From a virus: a DNA stretch of 30,808 nt. The notes beneath the pieces were generated by a model. That model had not been told where the DNA came from. It searched no databases and was given only the letters and a program-made list of their open reading frames with translations. The DNA is taken from the IMG/VR virus record IMGVR_UViG_3300046810_000278, positions 1 to 30,808 of that record; one strand, given 5' to 3'. Shown here piece after piece: positions 29,261 to 30,808 of the stretch. Within the stretch, counting starts at the first letter, position 1, and every line of letters starts with the position of its first letter. The translations under genes were made by a program, and so were the position numbers.

Positions 29261-29743
29261 ATGCAGATCATCGTTGAGGACGGGAAGGGGAGGCCGGACG
29301 CGAATAGCTTCGTGCCGCTGGAGAAACTGACCTTCTACCGCGACTACTACGGGTTCCGGATCCCTGAAGCTGAGGCCGATCAGGTCGAACTGCTGCTGCG
29401 CGCCGCGGCCGACATCAACGATCGACAGTGGAAGGGGCAAAGGGCCAATCTTGATCAGGCAATGGCCTGGCCTCGGCGTGACTGCAAGATCGAATGCCAG
29501 ACGCTGTCCGAAACGTTCGTGCCTTTTGAGATTGAGTGGGGGCAGGTGCGGCTGGCTGTTGAGTTGTACGCCGAAGAACAGGGCTTTCAGATCGAAGAGC
29601 CGACGCACTGTATTGAACCGAATGGCAGACGGACGTTGCTCAAGCGAGCCACACCAGGCTTTCGAATGCGACCGCCGCCATATGCCCCGAGCAGGACGCA
29701 TTTTGCTGACTACCTGGTAATGCGTGGGCTCTATGTAGTTTGA
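29261..29743 (+). CDS. Head-tail connector-type protein (DnaT-like domain family)
   Basis: A 160-residue protein beginning MQIIVEDGKGRPDANSFV and containing QWKGQRANLDQAMAWPR, the pattern of a family labelled DnaT-like but found in tailed phages after MuF genes, thought to be a connector. It starts 8 bases after the MuF stop. Confidence 0.8.
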   Translation: MQIIVEDGKGRPDANSFVPLEKLTFYRDYYGFRIPEAEADQVELLLRAAADINDRQWKGQRANLDQAMAWPRRDCKIECQTLSETFVPFEIEWGQVRLAVELYAEEQGFQIEEPTHCIEPNGRRTLLKRATPGFRMRPPPYAPSRTHFADYLVMRGLYVV

Positions 29744-29755
29744 TCCATCCTGTAC

Positions 29756-30166
29756 TTATCGCAATTTGACTGCTTCTGGATGCGTGATAGGAATCAATTC
29801 TAAAGCTGCTGAGCAAACTGCCTTGGTACTCACCTCGCCTCGTGCGGCAGTAATGAGAGGGACCAATGCGGCCATTGTCTCTGGTATTTTTGAGTCTGTT
29901 TTCTGGCCAATTTGAGTAATCATTCCGTTGGCCAGTGTCACATTGACGTCCGCAGAGCCAAGCCCATTTTTAAAATCAAGTCTTCGCTTTTCACCCGGCA
30001 GCGTGACCGCAGACAGCGTTTTGGTGCAGTCAGGGTTTGTTGTAATCAGCACGTATGGAACTGGGTCGTAATACGTAAGGCCTTTCTCCCCTAAATCGAT
30101 TCCTGCACAGGCGCTTAAGCCTGATGCACTGGCTAAAACCAAAAATCCTTTCGCTAATTTGTTCAT
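29756..30166 (-). CDS. Lipoprotein, minus-strand insertion in the head module
   Basis: A 136-residue lipoprotein with signal peptide and lipobox LSAC (LVLASASGLSAC), so anchored by Cys20, with no Asp at +2 and therefore probably outer-membrane sorted. The mature part (GIDLGEKGLTYYDPVPYVLI... ) has two more cysteines and a beta-rich core. GGAGGAG precedes the ATG at 30166. It is transcribed against the head genes from its own promoter and ends 13 bases from the connector stop. Outer-membrane lipoproteins of prophages often block superinfection or alter the surface; no family is recognised. Confidence 0.8.
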   Translation of the reverse strand: MNKLAKGFLVLASASGLSACAGIDLGEKGLTYYDPVPYVLITTNPDCTKTLSAVTLPGEKRRLDFKNGLGSADVNVTLANGMITQIGQKTDSKIPETMAALVPLITAARGEVSTKAVCSAALELIPITHPEAVKLR

Positions 30167-30256
30167 CGCTGCTCCTCCGTATCGGCCTGCATGGCCGTGT
30201 TCGAGTGTAGTCACGCGTTTGCATTAAACATGCGCTAGCGCGCCTTCATTCTTCCG

Positions 30257-30280
30257 CCTCGGCCATGCCGGGGCTTTTTT
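30257..30280 (+). terminator. Intrinsic terminator between lipoprotein and scaffold genes
   Basis: CCTCGGC (30257-30263) and GCCGGGG (30267-30273) form a 7-bp stem with a 3-base loop and one G-T pair, followed by six T. It faces the direction of head genes, so late transcripts must read through it. Confidence 0.75.
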
Positions 30281-30322
30281 ATGCCTGCAAAGCGGGCTGA
30301 CCAAACCCAAGGGGTGCACCAA

Positions 30323-30808
30323 GTGGCAGACGAAAACCAGATTGATCTTGAAGACCCGGCAGTTCAGACCGCCATTGCTGCAGCTGTTGAGGCTGCGACC
30401 TTGGGCCTCAAGAACAAAAACACCGAGCTGCTTGGCTCGCTCCGTACCACCAAAACTGAACTGGAAGGCTTCAAGTCCCAGTTCGAAGGCTTGGATATCG
30501 CGGCCGTGAAAGGACTGCTGACCAAGGTTGGCCAGGATGAAGAGACCAAGCTGATTGCCGAGGGCAAGCTGGACGAGGTCATTACGCGCCGTACCGAGCG
30601 CCTGCGCACCGACTATGACACCAAGCTGGCCGCCGAAAAGGCCCGCGCCGACAAGGCTGAGCAATTCGCCGCCAAGTACAGCGACAAGGTGCTGGCCGAC
30701 TCCATCCGCGCTGCTGCCATCAAGGCCGGCGCGCTCCCTGAAGCTGCCGAGGACATCATCCTGCGCGCCCGGGGCTCTTTCAAACTCAGCGAAGACGGCG
30801 AGGCGATC
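30323..30808 (+). CDS. Probable capsid scaffold/assembly protein (partial, runs off the window)
   Basis: An open frame of 162 codons continuing past the window end. The product starts MADENQIDLEDPAVQTAIAA..., is wholly helical and charged, with a coiled-coil middle (LRTDYDTKLAAEKARADKAE) as in phage scaffold proteins, which precede the major capsid gene. The GTG at 30323 is favoured by AAGGGG about 9 bases upstream; an in-frame ATG at 30281 lies directly on the terminator T tract. The reverse frame here is only a shadow. Confidence 0.8.
   Translation, partial: MADENQIDLEDPAVQTAIAAAVEAATLGLKNKNTELLGSLRTTKTELEGFKSQFEGLDIAAVKGLLTKVGQDEETKLIAEGKLDEVITRRTERLRTDYDTKLAAEKARADKAEQFAAKYSDKVLADSIRAAAIKAGALPEAAEDIILRARGSFKLSEDGEAI

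Noticed and set aside
30224-30664. A 146-codon minus-strand frame at the right end
   Set aside because: Shadow of the probable scaffold gene, whose helical, charged product on the plus strand is far more protein-like.

Overview
The window looks like the left part of a lambda-like, temperate tailed-phage genome integrated in a Pseudomonas chromosome (fluorescens/putida-type by codon usage, about 58-60% GC, and by the protein families). This is inferred from gene content; no database search was run. It starts in a host tRNA cluster (Gly-GCC, Cys-GCA, Leu-TAA). A tyrosine integrase gene abuts the 3' end of tRNA-Leu, so the attachment site is probably in that tRNA. The right end of the prophage lies beyond the window, which stops inside a probable scaffold gene.

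Layout: (1) 1-577 host tRNAs, with promoters and terminators. (2) 609-13763 leftward early operon from a near-consensus promoter PL at 13721-13749: a putative N-like antiterminator with a nut-like site, small zinc-binding and membrane proteins, a chain of five tiny overlapping genes, a coiled-coil protein, RecT and a YqaJ-type exonuclease, several conserved unknowns, a C5 cytosine DNA methyltransferase with an eight-fold repeat, a DUF4224 protein and the integrase. Two plus-strand cassettes interrupt it: a PIN-like protein with a membrane protein (4876-6001) and an unknown protein with a membrane protein (6502-7157). (3) 13837-15330 three accessory genes between OL and cI, the place lambda uses for rexAB; one is a superinfection-immunity-type membrane protein. 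(4) 15385-16419 the cI/cro switch, with three 16-bp operators spaced exactly 24 bp, and two more at PL. (5) 16474-21865 rightward early genes: Rha, an O-like initiator carrying five 18-bp iterons (probable origin), a P-position gene, NinB, NinG and a Q-position gene. (6) 21866-22270 a terminator and structured untranslated DNA. (7) 22271-23119 holin and Rz/Rz1 spanins, with no endolysin in between. (8) 23165-24399 a minus-strand two-gene insertion. (9) 24338-30808 packaging and head genes: metallopeptidase, DUF2280 small terminase, large terminase, portal, MuF, connector, then a minus-strand lipoprotein insertion, then scaffold.

How it works together: CI bound to TAYGGG-N4-CCCRTA operators would shut PL and PR while PRM makes CI, apparently as a leaderless mRNA. 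On induction PL gives recombination and excision functions, PR gives replication, and the Q-position product would let polymerase pass the terminator at 21904-21936 into lysis and head genes. At least five separate accessory insertions (4876-6001, 6502-7157, 13837-15330, 23165-24399, 29756-30166) are candidates for lysogenic-conversion or anti-phage functions; most have no recognisable family and are the main source of possible novelty.
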